Below, piece by piece: positions 32,391 through 41,744 of a DNA stretch of 64,000 bases. Made by a program: the position numbers and the translations under genes. This stretch comes from DASPOJ01 sp050014395. GTDB taxonomy: Bacteria > Acidobacteriota > Terriglobia > Acidiferrales > UBA7541. Under the pieces are notes generated by a model. It searched no databases. It was not told the origin of the DNA and worked only from the letters and a program-made list of their open reading frames with translations. The DNA is taken from assembly GCA_050014395.1 (NCBI GenBank), contig JBEKDK010000016.1, positions 1 through 64,000 on the forward strand. Reading direction: 5' to 3'. Numbering within the stretch: position 1 is the stretch's first letter; every line of letters starts with the position of its first letter.

Positions 32391-34796
32391 ATGAGAAATC
32401 AAAGAGCTCGACGCTACGCGCAATGGTCGGCCGCGATTGCCATACTCATCGCGGCCGCTGCCGCCGGCGTTTATTTGCATCGCGCGTATCTCGCCCGCCG
32501 CGATCGAGCGTTGGCTCCTCCGCCTGTGCCGCCGACGGTTGAACAGCAGTCGGCTGGATTTTCCTACACGCACTCGGAAGGAGCCCGAGCGATCTACACG
32601 ATCCGCGCCGCGAACGCCACACAATACAAGGAGGGCAATCGCAATTTGCTTGAAGACGTTTGGATCACTTCCTACGGCCAGCAAGGCGACCGCAACGATA
32701 CGCTGCGCACAAAGTCGTGCGAATACATTTCGTCATCGTCGTCTGGTTCAGGCTCATCAGCCTCCTCGGGCGGCAAGATGACCTGCGCGGGCGACGTCGA
32801 AATCGATCTGGAAAGCGATTCAGAATCCAAACTGCATCCCAGCGCGCCCGATGGCGAGCCCGCAGCCGCGGCGCACATCCTGCACCTTTCGACCTCCGAC
32901 CTCACCTTCGAGCAGGACTCCGGCGTGGCGAGCACCGATCATGCGGTGACGTTTCGCTTCCCCCGCGGCGCCGGTAAAGCGATCGGACTGCGTTTCGATT
33001 CACAGCAGAGCCAGCTCGATCTTCTGCGCGACGTCGAACTCAATCTCCAACCGCAGGGCCCGGCACAGCCGCAAGCCAGCGCATCGACGGCGGCAACCAC
33101 AACGCCCTTAAGCGACTCGGTGGTGATTCAGGGGCAAAGCATGGTCTATCGCCACAGCGACGGCATCGCGCACCTACGCGGCCCTGCGCAGATTCAGGAT
33201 GGCCCGAGCACGCTCACCGCGCAGGACGTGGCGCTCGATCTCGACCAAAACTTCCACGCGCGCCGCGCCCTAGCCACCGGCCAGCCCCAACTTCACGAAA
33301 ACGATCCCCAACGCCAAACCACTACGTCCGCCGATGAATTCATCGCGTTGTTCACACCAACTGGTTCAATCGGCCGCGTGATCGCTGACGGCAACGTTCG
33401 CGTAACCTCCGCAACTCAAGGCGAACAGGATGAATTCGACGCCGCCCACATCGAACTGGAATTGGCGCCGGTTACCGGTCAACCACACCTACTCACCGCC
33501 TCCGGCGGCACCAAAGGCACGATGCGCGTCGGCGCCGCAACACGAACCTTCACGACCGATTCGCTGCAAATGACGTTCGCGCCGCCAGCCACGCACAGTG
33601 GTTCGGCGCGCCCCGAACTCGTGCACACGCTGGCGCCGGCGACGGTGGAATCGATCGCGCCGGCCAAGATCAAAGGCACCTCGCAGACGGCGATCGAGAG
33701 AACACGAATGACCGGCCAAACACTCGATCTCCATTTCACTGCGAGCTCACACATCGACCATTTGACGGGATCCGGGGGCGTGGAGGTGGATCAAGATATG
33801 GGCGCCGTGGGAACGCGCACATCTACGTCGCAAAATCTCGACGCGCACTTCGATTCGGCCGGCGACTGGACCACGCTCGATCAATCCGGCCGCGTGCATT
33901 ATCGCGACGCCCAAGGCACCGCGGACGCCGATCGCTCGCACATGGACCACGCAACAAACATCGCGGCGCTCACCGGCAGCGTGGTGGTGACTGACATCAA
34001 TTCTCGAACTACAGCGCAATCGGCCAATTTCGCGCAGGATACCAACATCCTGCACGCCGAAGGTCGCGTGATCTCCGCCGAACTCGCCACCGGCCAAAAC
34101 CGCGTGGGCAATTTCTCGGATCAGCAGCCCGCGCGCATCTCCGCCGACCACATGGTCGCGGATCGCACCGCGGGCCACGCCACGTACGCCGGCCACGCGC
34201 GTATGTGGCAAGGCCAATCTGTGGTGGAAGCCGATACGATCGAGCTCGATCACGCCGCGCAATCGCTCACAGGCGTCGGCCGCGTTCGCGCCGTTTTCCC
34301 CGCCGCGGCTTGGTCTCCATCCCAGGGCAGCGCCAAACCAGCCAAGTCATCAACGCCCCCCGCCGCCCCAGCTGCGGCTGACCTTTGGCACGCACAAGGA
34401 GGACGCCTGACTTATTGGAGCCAGAAATCCCTCGGGCGGCTCGAACAAAATGCCAGCGCCGATTCCCAGGAAGCATCGATCCGCGCGCCCACAATTGACT
34501 TCCTATTTGGCCCGGTTGACCCCGCCAAGCCCTCCGGGCCCCAGCAACTGACCGGCGCGATCGCCACCGGCGGCGTAAACGTCCGGCAATTGGACCGCCG
34601 CGGCACGTCCCAGCGCGCCGATTACACCGTCGTGGACCGAAAATTCGTCCTCAGCGGGGGTCCGCCGGTGGTCCGTGATGATTCCGGAAACTCCACCACA
34701 GGGCGTCAATTGACCTTCATTTTTGCGGATGATAGGATTGTGGTGGATTCGGAGGAAGGCACGCGCACTTTGACACTCCACCGGGTCGAGAAATGA
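32391..34796 (+). CDS. LptC-LptA/OstA-like LPS transport protein (fusion)
   Basis: 801 residues. One N-terminal TM helix (about 11-28) and an LptC-like periplasmic beta-jellyroll region (about 50-215), followed by OstA/LptA-like repeats (about 220-640) and a low-complexity Ala/Pro stretch before a final beta segment. LptC and LptA form the periplasmic bridge carrying lipopolysaccharide from the inner-membrane exporter to LptD. Assignment rests on topology and on the gene following immediately being lptB (6-base gap) and then rpoN, the classical lpt order. Single-protein combinations of LptC and LptA parts occur in Acidobacteriota; domain limits here are approximate. Confidence 0.75.
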   Translation: MRNQRARRYAQWSAAIAILIAAAAAGVYLHRAYLARRDRALAPPPVPPTVEQQSAGFSYTHSEGARAIYTIRAANATQYKEGNRNLLEDVWITSYGQQGDRNDTLRTKSCEYISSSSSGSGSSASSGGKMTCAGDVEIDLESDSESKLHPSAPDGEPAAAAHILHLSTSDLTFEQDSGVASTDHAVTFRFPRGAGKAIGLRFDSQQSQLDLLRDVELNLQPQGPAQPQASASTAATTTPLSDSVVIQGQSMVYRHSDGIAHLRGPAQIQDGPSTLTAQDVALDLDQNFHARRALATGQPQLHENDPQRQTTTSADEFIALFTPTGSIGRVIADGNVRVTSATQGEQDEFDAAHIELELAPVTGQPHLLTASGGTKGTMRVGAATRTFTTDSLQMTFAPPATHSGSARPELVHTLAPATVESIAPAKIKGTSQTAIERTRMTGQTLDLHFTASSHIDHLTGSGGVEVDQDMGAVGTRTSTSQNLDAHFDSAGDWTTLDQSGRVHYRDAQGTADADRSHMDHATNIAALTGSVVVTDINSRTTAQSANFAQDTNILHAEGRVISAELATGQNRVGNFSDQQPARISADHMVADRTAGHATYAGHARMWQGQSVVEADTIELDHAAQSLTGVGRVRAVFPAAAWSPSQGSAKPAKSSTPPAAPAAADLWHAQGGRLTYWSQKSLGRLEQNASADSQEASIRAPTIDFLFGPVDPAKPSGPQQLTGAIATGGVNVRQLDRRGTSQRADYTVVDRKFVLSGGPPVVRDDSGNSTTGRQLTFIFADDRIVVDSEEGTRTLTLHRVEK

Positions 34797-34802
34797 CGCC
34801 GA

Positions 34803-35528
34803 ATGCCCAAGCTCCAGGCCGTCGAACTCAGCAAGTCGTATCGAGGCCGCAAAGTCGTGGACAACGTCAACCTGGAGATCGCGGAAGGCGAGGTCGTTGG
34901 CCTTCTGGGACCAAACGGCGCGGGTAAGACGACCACCTTCTATATCTTAGTTGGGTTGGCTCGGCCCGATTCCGGACGCGTCCTCCTCGACGGCGAGGAC
35001 ATTACGGACCTTCCCATGTACCTCCGGGCCCGCAATGGCATCAGCTATCTTCCCCAGGAACCCTCTGTGTTTCGCCAGCTGACCGTGGAGGAGAATTTGT
35101 TGGCCGTTCTCGAAACCGTGCCCCTCACTGCGGCGCAGCAACGCGACCGCCTCGAGGAGTTGCTCGCGCAGATGGGTCTTGAGGCGGTGCGCATGAATCG
35201 CGCCTACACGCTTTCCGGCGGAGAACGGCGGCGCTTGGAAATCGCGCGCTCGCTGGTGCTCGATCCCACTTTCATCCTTCTCGACGAACCTTTCTCCGGC
35301 ATCGATCCCCTGACGGTCGTGGACATTCAGAAGATCATCTCTGAACTCAGCGACGGCGGAATCGGCGTGCTCGTCACCGATCACAACGTCCGCGAGACTT
35401 TGCGCGTCACCGATCGAGCCTACATCATCAGCACCGGGCGAATGTTCCGGGCCGGCAGTCCGGCTGAATTGAGCCAGGACGCCGAGGTCCGGCGCGTTTA
35501 TCTGGGCGATCATTTCAAGCTGAATTGA
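34803..35528 (+). CDS. lptB: LPS export ABC transporter ATP-binding protein
   Basis: 241 residues. Walker A GPNGAGKTTT, Q-loop LPQEPSVFRQLTVEENL, signature LSGGERRRLEIAR, Walker B FILLDEPFSGIDP, switch His in TDHN. The YLPQEPSVFRQLTV block is diagnostic of LptB versus the similar LivG. It powers LPS extraction from the inner membrane with LptF/LptG (not in the window). Six bases after the LptC/A gene, 12 before rpoN. Confidence 0.95.
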   Translation: MPKLQAVELSKSYRGRKVVDNVNLEIAEGEVVGLLGPNGAGKTTTFYILVGLARPDSGRVLLDGEDITDLPMYLRARNGISYLPQEPSVFRQLTVEENLLAVLETVPLTAAQQRDRLEELLAQMGLEAVRMNRAYTLSGGERRRLEIARSLVLDPTFILLDEPFSGIDPLTVVDIQKIISELSDGGIGVLVTDHNVRETLRVTDRAYIISTGRMFRAGSPAELSQDAEVRRVYLGDHFKLN

Positions 35529-35540
35529 AACGGAACGCCG

Positions 35541-37043
35541 ATGAGCTGGCTACAGCCCAAACTCCATCTACGGGTCGCGCAAAAGCAGATTCTGACGCCC
35601 GGCCTCGTGCAGATGGTCAGCGTGCTGGCGCTGAACCGGCTCGAGTTGCGCGAGATGATTAACACCGAGATGGTGGCGAATCCTGTCCTCGAAGAAGTCA
35701 CCGACGAAACGCCGACCACCGCAGAGGATTACAGCGACGAAGCCTTCATCAAGGCCGAAACCGAGAAAGTTCCGGAAACCGAGCCCGCCAATCCCTTCGA
35801 CGAATTCGACCTCTCTTCGTTCTTCAATCAATACCTTGATTCCGGCGCGGCAGCCGATCGCGGCGAAAGCGAATCGGTGGAACGGCCGTCGTTCGATAAA
35901 TTTCTCTCCTCGCCGCAGGGCCTCACCGAATACCTCACGTGGCAATTGAGTTCCACCGTGTGCAGCGAAGAAGTGCGCGCGATCGCCGACATCATCATCG
36001 GAAACCTCGACGAAAACGGTTATTTGACGGCATCGCTTGAAGAGATCGCGCACGAAGGCAAATCTTCGGCCGAGGATGTTGAGGAAGCGCTGGCCGTGGT
36101 GCAGGAATTCGATCCGCTGGGCGTCGGCGCGCGAAATCTGCGCGAATGCCTGCAGATTCAGCTTCGCGGCCTCGACCCGCAAAACACTCTGGCGCAGCAA
36201 ATCGTTTCCGAATGTTTGCCGAAGCGCCCGTTGGCGGTATCCGAGACGGACTTGCTTGACCCGGAAAGCCCGCTCTCGAAATTGCTGCAATCCAATCAGC
36301 TGAAAGAAATCGCGCGCGCGCTCAATCGGCCCGTCGAACTCGTGAAGCGCGCCGTGGACGTGATTAAGAAACTCGATCCGCGCCCAGGCCTGCGCTACAA
36401 CAAAACCGAGCCGCGCCTGGTTGAGCCGGACGTCTATTTCCGCAAGGTGGACGATCAGTGGCAGGTCTTCATGAATGAAGACGACGTGCCGCAGCTCCGC
36501 CTGAGCCCCGTTTACCGCCGCCTTTTGGCGCGCGACGCCGCCGATCGCGAAGTGCGCAACTACGTCAAGGAGCGCTTCACCGCGGCGCTGCAGCTCATGA
36601 AGAGCATCGAGCAGCGCAAACACACCATTCTCCGCGTTTGCCAGGTGATCATCCGCCGCCAGGGCGAATACCTCGATCATGGCGCCGATCAGCTGAAGCC
36701 GATGATGATCAAGGAAGTGGCCGAAGAAGTCGGCGTGCATCCTTCGACCGTGAGCCGCGCCGTGGCCAACAAGTACGCGCACACGCCGCAAGGCGTGGTC
36801 GAGTTGCGGCAGTTCTTCTCCGAATCGGTGAATGGCCCCGAGGGCGGCAGCATGTCACTGCCCACTCTGAAACGCCTGGTGAAGAAAATGATCGGAGAAG
36901 AAGACACCGCTCATCCGCTCACCGACGATGCGATCGCCCGGAAACTTCAGGTGGCCGGCATCTTGGTCACGCGGCGCACAGTGGCGAAATATCGCGAGGA
37001 CCTTCGCATCCCGAGCACGCATCAACGCCGGGTGAAATCCTAG
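35541..37043 (+). CDS. rpoN: RNA polymerase sigma-54 factor
   Basis: 500 residues. Region I is Gln/Leu-rich at the start (LRVAQKQILTPGLVQMVSVL), followed by an acidic region II (about 55-110), the core-binding domain (about 115-310), an HTH (about 370-410, EVAEEVGVHPSTVSRAVANK) and the RpoN box TRRTVAKYRE near the end, which reads the -24 element. Directs transcription of enhancer-dependent genes. Follows lptB by 12 bases, as in the conserved lptB-rpoN order; hpf and ptsN, often next, are missing and rapZ follows instead. Confidence 0.96.
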   Translation: MSWLQPKLHLRVAQKQILTPGLVQMVSVLALNRLELREMINTEMVANPVLEEVTDETPTTAEDYSDEAFIKAETEKVPETEPANPFDEFDLSSFFNQYLDSGAAADRGESESVERPSFDKFLSSPQGLTEYLTWQLSSTVCSEEVRAIADIIIGNLDENGYLTASLEEIAHEGKSSAEDVEEALAVVQEFDPLGVGARNLRECLQIQLRGLDPQNTLAQQIVSECLPKRPLAVSETDLLDPESPLSKLLQSNQLKEIARALNRPVELVKRAVDVIKKLDPRPGLRYNKTEPRLVEPDVYFRKVDDQWQVFMNEDDVPQLRLSPVYRRLLARDAADREVRNYVKERFTAALQLMKSIEQRKHTILRVCQVIIRRQGEYLDHGADQLKPMMIKEVAEEVGVHPSTVSRAVANKYAHTPQGVVELRQFFSESVNGPEGGSMSLPTLKRLVKKMIGEEDTAHPLTDDAIARKLQVAGILVTRRTVAKYREDLRIPSTHQRRVKS

Positions 37044-37093
37044 TGCCGCTGAAATTTTGCAATTCGTTGGAGCGACGCTAACCAGTTGCCATC

Positions 37094-37972
37094 GTGAAAC
37101 GAAGCGAAGCCAGGTCCGAAGCGCGCCAATTGGTGATCCTCACCGGGCTGAGCGGCTCGGGCAAAAGTACCATCCTCAAATCTTTTGAGGACCTCGGCTT
37201 CTACTGCGTCGACAACCTGCCGGTCGATCTGATCCCGACGTTCAGCGAATTGCATCGCCACGGTGACACCGAAATCAAGCGCGCCGCGCTGCTGGTGGAC
37301 GTTCGCGAGGGCGCGCAGATCGAGCAATTGCCTCGAATCGTGCGCGAACTTCGCCGCGAAGAATCCGTCTCGCTGGTGTTTGTCGAAGCTTCGGAAGTGG
37401 CGCTGCTGCGGCGCTTCAGCGAAACGCGCCGGCCGCACCCTCTCGGCAAAGCTTCGCCGATCCGCGAAACGCTCAAGCGCGAGCGCGAATTGCTGGCGCC
37501 CATCCGCAAGATGGCGGACATCATCATCGACAGCACGAAATTCAACGTGCACGAGCTGCGCCATTCCATCTCCAAGCGCTTTTTGAGTTCGGACAAATCG
37601 CCCCTGATGCTCGCGGTGGTCAGCTTCGGATATCGCTACGGTGTGCCGGCCGACGCGGATTTGGTTTTCGATGTGCGCTTTCTGCCGAATCCGCATTTCA
37701 TTCCGCGGCTGCGCAAATATTCAGGATTGGATGCGCGCGTCGCGCGATACATCCGCTCATTTCCAGAGACCGGTCAGTTTCTAAAGCGCATCGAAAGTTT
37801 GCTGAACTACTTGATTCCCCTCTACGTTCGCGAGGGGAAAAGTTATCTGACGATCGCCTTCGGCTGCACCGGCGGACGGCACCGCTCGGTGACGCTGGCA
37901 GCCGCCGTGCGCGCGGCGCTCGAACGGCGCGGCTATACAGCCAAAACCGTGCATCGCGACATCGATAAGTGA
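37094..37972 (+). CDS. rapZ: RNase adapter / nucleotide-binding protein RapZ (YvcJ)
   Basis: 292 residues from a GTG at 37094. N-terminal P-loop GLSGSGKST (about 17-25) and DNLPVDLIP; C-terminal domain (about 165-290) with FGYRYGVPADADLVFDVRFL, YLTIAFGCTGGRHRSV. In enterobacteria RapZ senses glucosamine 6-phosphate and guides RNase E to GlmZ; in other phyla it is a GTP/ATP-binding protein of less clear role. Part of the lpt-rpoN-rapZ run. The ribosome site is weak, so the start is moderately sure. Confidence 0.93.
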   Translation: MKRSEARSEARQLVILTGLSGSGKSTILKSFEDLGFYCVDNLPVDLIPTFSELHRHGDTEIKRAALLVDVREGAQIEQLPRIVRELRREESVSLVFVEASEVALLRRFSETRRPHPLGKASPIRETLKRERELLAPIRKMADIIIDSTKFNVHELRHSISKRFLSSDKSPLMLAVVSFGYRYGVPADADLVFDVRFLPNPHFIPRLRKYSGLDARVARYIRSFPETGQFLKRIESLLNYLIPLYVREGKSYLTIAFGCTGGRHRSVTLAAAVRAALERRGYTAKTVHRDIDK

Positions 37973-38053
37973 GGACCCAGGCAGCTTGACATTCGCGCGC
38001 ACGATTCGTAGCGTAGCTGTTCTTCCCGCAGAAATTCGGAGCGTACACAGCGC

Positions 38054-39922
38054 ATGGCGCTAAAGCGATTCTTCGACGGCGAGTCTCGGCGCTTGCTGCG
38101 CTACGTCTGGCCGTATCGCTTTCGACTCCTGGCGGGCATCGCGGCGCTGGCATTCGTGGGCCTCGGCGAAGGGCTGATCGCCCTGATGTTTCAGCCGCTG
38201 GTGGGCAACGTACTAACCCCGTCCAATGCGGATACGAAGCTGACGCTCCTGCAAAAGGTGCCGATCATCAACCGCCCGTTCCTGTTGAACTCCTTTTTCC
38301 CGAAAGGGTCCCATCACGTCTGGGCTATGTTCGCGATCTCTCTGATCGTGCTGTTCTTCGGCAAGTCCCTAGCGCAATACTTCGGCAATATCACGGTGGG
38401 ATATGTCGGACTCGCGGGCGTCACCGATCTGCGCAACGACATTTACGCCAAGTTGATCCGCCAGCCCGTCGGTTTTTTTCAAGAGCACACGGTCGGGCGC
38501 CTGCTTTCGGCCATCATCAACGATATCGAACGCGTGCGCACCACGCTGTCAGACAGCATCGCCGGATTTTTCCAATATCTCTTCACGCTCTTCTTCCTAG
38601 TGGCCGTGCTTCTGCTTCTCAGCTGGAAGATGACCATCGGCGTAATGATATTCGTTCCCTTGGTGGTCTGGCCGGTCACCGCGTTTGGCCGTCGCATTCG
38701 CCGCGCGGTCGCTCGCGTACAAGGCGGCTTCGGTGAATTGACGCAGATCGTACAAGAGACGGTCGCGGGCAATCGCGTGGTGAAGGCGTTTGGCATGGAA
38801 GGATTCGAGGTCGCAAAATTCCGCGATGCTGCGCGCCGGTTGCTTCGCGAAAACATGGACTGGATCCGCAACACGTCCAGGACTTCGCCGGCCATGGACG
38901 TCTTAGCCGCCTTCGCCGTCAGTTTGGCCGTGGCGTTCGCGCGCACTCAGATCAAGGCCGGCGCACTCACCACTCCCGCATTTTTTGCGTTCGCCTACGC
39001 CATGTTCCGGGCCTACGAGCCCGTCAAGGGCCTTGGCTCGGTGTATCAACATCTTCAGGAGGCGCACGGCGCGACCGGGCAAGTTTTCGCGTTTCTGGAT
39101 CTGCAGGAAGAGTTGCCCGACCAGCCAGGCGCCAAGGTCCTGCCGCCGTTCTCGAATGAGGTCGAATTCGATAGCGTGAGCTTCACGTACGACGGGAACC
39201 GCTCGGCGGTCTTGTGCGGCATCAATTTGAAGGCGCAGTGCGGCGAAGTGCTGGCGATTGTCGGATCGAGCGGCGCGGGGAAAACCACGCTGGTGAATTT
39301 GCTTCCGCGCTTTTACACTCCGACGTCCGGGTCGCTACGTATCGACGGCGTGGATGTGCGCGACGTCACGCTGCGGTCGTTGCGCGATCAGATGGCCATC
39401 GTCACGCAAGAAACGATTCTGTTCAACGACACCGTGTGGAACAACATATGCTATGGCCAACCGGGTCTGCCGGAAGAGCGCGTCTTTGACGCCGCGAAAG
39501 CTGCCTTGGCGCATGAATTCATCCTCGCACTGCCCAAGGGCTATCAAACTGTGATTGGCGATTTGGGCCGAAGCCTTTCTGGTGGCCAAAGGCAACGATT
39601 GGCAATCGCGCGGGCGGTGCTGAAGAATTGCCCGATACTGATCCTGGACGAAGCGACCTCCGAACTCGATACCGAATCCGAGCAACTGGTGCAGCGCGCG
39701 CTGGCAAACCTGATGATTGGGCGCACATCGTTCGTGATCGCGCACAGGTTGTCTACGATTCGCCGCGCCGATAAGATTGTGGTGCTCGAAGACGGCGTGA
39801 TTAGCGAAACCGGGACGCATCAGCAATTGCTGACCGCCGGCGGCACGTATGCACGGTTGTACGAATTGCAATTCGCCGACGACGATGACGCAACTGCGCC
39901 TCCGAGCCCTTTGCCCTCATGA
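38054..39922 (+). CDS. ABC exporter, permease-ATPase fusion (MsbA-like)
   Basis: 622 residues: six TM helices in about 1-320 (type IV half-transporter; first helices RLLAGIAALAFVGLGEGLIA and WAMFAISLIVLFFGKS), then an ATPase domain with Walker A GSSGAGKTT, signature LSGGQRQRLAIAR, Walker B ILILDEATSELD and switch His AHRLST. Closest in layout to MsbA lipid A flippases, which fits the neighbouring LPS-transport genes, but substrate assignment is inference. The stop codon overlaps the next start (ATGA), coupling it to yicC. Confidence 0.88.
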   Translation: MALKRFFDGESRRLLRYVWPYRFRLLAGIAALAFVGLGEGLIALMFQPLVGNVLTPSNADTKLTLLQKVPIINRPFLLNSFFPKGSHHVWAMFAISLIVLFFGKSLAQYFGNITVGYVGLAGVTDLRNDIYAKLIRQPVGFFQEHTVGRLLSAIINDIERVRTTLSDSIAGFFQYLFTLFFLVAVLLLLSWKMTIGVMIFVPLVVWPVTAFGRRIRRAVARVQGGFGELTQIVQETVAGNRVVKAFGMEGFEVAKFRDAARRLLRENMDWIRNTSRTSPAMDVLAAFAVSLAVAFARTQIKAGALTTPAFFAFAYAMFRAYEPVKGLGSVYQHLQEAHGATGQVFAFLDLQEELPDQPGAKVLPPFSNEVEFDSVSFTYDGNRSAVLCGINLKAQCGEVLAIVGSSGAGKTTLVNLLPRFYTPTSGSLRIDGVDVRDVTLRSLRDQMAIVTQETILFNDTVWNNICYGQPGLPEERVFDAAKAALAHEFILALPKGYQTVIGDLGRSLSGGQRQRLAIARAVLKNCPILILDEATSELDTESEQLVQRALANLMIGRTSFVIAHRLSTIRRADKIVVLEDGVISETGTHQQLLTAGGTYARLYELQFADDDDATAPPSPLPS

Positions 39923-40881
39923 ACGCGATACCCACTGGCGTTAAATCAAACGAGCAGTCAAATGCGCATGCCGGCGTGCGCTCGATGACGGGATTCGCGC
40001 AGGCGCGCGTGGAAGAAAATGGTTTGCGGCTGCGCATCAGCATTCGCAGCGTGAATCATCGTTTTCTCGACGTGCGCGTGCATCTGCCCGAGGGCCTGGA
40101 TGCTATCGAGCCGCGAATCCGCGAGATGCTGCGCGAACGAATGCGCCGCGGCCACGTGGACGTCACGCTGCACTTGGAGCCGATCGCGCAGAACGCCGCA
40201 CGTGTGAACACGGAACTCGCCGAGGCGTATCTGAAAGCCGCCGAAGAGCTGCGCCGCAAATTCGGCCTGACGACCGAGCCGGACTTGCTCGGACTATTTC
40301 GCCTGCCGGGAGTTGTCGCGGCATCGGCGGAAATCGCCGGGGCTGCCGAAGAAAAGCAGAACGAAGAAAATCTCGGGCGTGCCGTGGAAAGTTGTCTCGC
40401 ACAAACTTTGAAGCAGCTCGAGCAGATGCGCGCCGCGGAAGGTGCGGCGTTGGTGCGGCAAATGCAAACTCTGCTGGGCCAGATCGCCGAGCGCACGGCG
40501 CGCGTGGAAGAAATCGCGGTCCGCAGCCGCCCCGCCATCGCTAAGCACCTGGCCGCGCGCCTGGCGGAGTTGCTCGGCGAAGCGCAGATCGATCCCGCGC
40601 GGCTGGCGCAGGAAGCGGCGCTGCTCGTGGAGCGCGGTGACACCAGCGAGGAACTGGCGCGCCTGCGCAGCCACCTCGATCAGTTCGGCGCGCTTCTCGC
40701 CGCGGGCGGCGAGCTCGGCAAAAAATTGGATTTTCTGCTGCAAGAAATGCAGCGCGAAGCCAATACCCTGCTCTCGAAAACTCCCGGCGTCGAGCGCGAT
40801 GGTTTCGAGATCACCGAACTGGGTCTGGAGATCAAATCCGATATCGAAAAATTGCGCGAACAGGTGCAGAACGTCGAGTGA
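39919..40881 (+). CDS. YicC family endoribonuclease-like protein
   Basis: 320 residues; ATG overlaps the ABC transporter stop. YicC_N domain (about 20-180: RSMTGFAQARVEENG, SIRSVNHRFLDVRVHLPEG, MRRGHVDVTL) and a C-terminal DUF1732 domain (about 230-320: LDFLLQEMQREANTLLSKT, LGLEIKSDIEKLREQVQNVE). E. coli YicC is an RNase acting on the sRNA RyhB and possibly other RNAs. The order yicC-gmk-rpoZ-coaBC is conserved in many phyla; its stop overlaps the gmk start (GTGA). Confidence 0.93.
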   Translation: MNAIPTGVKSNEQSNAHAGVRSMTGFAQARVEENGLRLRISIRSVNHRFLDVRVHLPEGLDAIEPRIREMLRERMRRGHVDVTLHLEPIAQNAARVNTELAEAYLKAAEELRRKFGLTTEPDLLGLFRLPGVVAASAEIAGAAEEKQNEENLGRAVESCLAQTLKQLEQMRAAEGAALVRQMQTLLGQIAERTARVEEIAVRSRPAIAKHLAARLAELLGEAQIDPARLAQEAALLVERGDTSEELARLRSHLDQFGALLAAGGELGKKLDFLLQEMQREANTLLSKTPGVERDGFEITELGLEIKSDIEKLREQVQNVE

Positions 40882-41504
40882 CGCCCGAGAATCCGAATCC
40901 GCTTGTCTTTATCGTGTCGGGACCTTCTGGCTCGGGGAAATCCACGCTCGTCTCCAAGCTGCGCGCGTTGCCCGGCACGCTGTTTTCCGTCTCGTACACC
41001 ACGAGGCCTCCGCGCGCGCAAGAAGGGCCCGGAAAATGGTATGATTTCGTTTCCGAACAAGAATTCGAGCGCATGGTTCGCCAGGGCGAATTCCTGGAGT
41101 GCGCCCAAGTGTTCGGCCGCCACTGGTACGGCACGCCGCGCAAATGGCTGGACAAAGCGCGCGAAGAGCAGCTGGACCTGGTGCTGGAAATCGATGTGCA
41201 AGGCGCGGCCCAGGTGAAACAGAAGATTCCCGAGGCCGTCGCGATTTTCGTGCTGCCGCCTTCGCGGGAAGAACTCGAGCGCCGCTTGCGGGCACGCGGC
41301 CAGGATTCGGACGATTCGATTGCGAGGCGCCTGGAGCGGGCGCGGAAAGAGATTGATCGCTATCGCGAGTACGATTACTTGATTGTCAACGACGATCTGG
41401 AGCGCGCCGACAACACGATTCTGGCGATCGCGCTGGCCGAACGCGCCGCGCGCCGCGTGATGCATCAACGCGCGCAAGCGATTCTTGATTCTTTTGGAGG
41501 GTAA
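40878..41504 (+). CDS. gmk: Guanylate kinase
   Basis: 208 residues from a GTG at 40878 (GTGA overlap with the yicC stop). Phosphorylates GMP to GDP with ATP. P-loop SGPSGSGKST, GMP-binding SVSYTTRPPRAQE and YDFVSEQEFERM, FGRHWYGTP, LEIDVQGAAQVK, and a lid segment with the Arg pair (SDDSIARRLERARKE). Essential purine salvage/synthesis enzyme in a compact operon with rpoZ and coaBC. Confidence 0.96.
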   Translation: MTPENPNPLVFIVSGPSGSGKSTLVSKLRALPGTLFSVSYTTRPPRAQEGPGKWYDFVSEQEFERMVRQGEFLECAQVFGRHWYGTPRKWLDKAREEQLDLVLEIDVQGAAQVKQKIPEAVAIFVLPPSREELERRLRARGQDSDDSIARRLERARKEIDRYREYDYLIVNDDLERADNTILAIALAERAARRVMHQRAQAILDSFGG

Positions 41505-41509
41505 TTGGA

Positions 41510-41731
41510 ATGACGGTACAAAGTGAAGCCCCGGAATGCATGTTCGCCTTCGTCGTGATCGCCGCGCGCCGCGCACGGCAATTGATGGCCGGCGCACCGC
41601 CGATGGTAGCGCCCCGATCGCACAAGCCCACGCGCATCGCAGTCGAGGAACTCGAAAGCGGCGTACTGGAATACCAATTGCCTGAAGAGCCGGTGATTGA
41701 AGAAAAAGACGGGAAGCGCAAGAAGGACTAG
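41510..41731 (+). CDS. rpoZ: RNA polymerase omega subunit
   Basis: 73 residues; GGAGGG upstream of the ATG at 41510. Contains the RpoZ/Rpb6-like core FAFVVIAARRARQLM (corresponding to helix 3) and a C-terminal acidic/basic tail ending EEKDGKRKKD. It helps fold and assemble the beta-prime subunit. The N-terminal MNNALV-like motif is replaced by a short divergent stretch, as common outside Proteobacteria. Position between gmk and coaBC is the usual one and supports the call. Confidence 0.9.
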   Translation: MTVQSEAPECMFAFVVIAARRARQLMAGAPPMVAPRSHKPTRIAVEELESGVLEYQLPEEPVIEEKDGKRKKD

Positions 41732-41744
41732 CCGAGGCTTCGCG

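Noticed and set aside
35568..36791. 407-codon minus-strand open frame
   Set aside because: Antisense to rpoN, no family-like pattern; explained by codon bias of the real gene.
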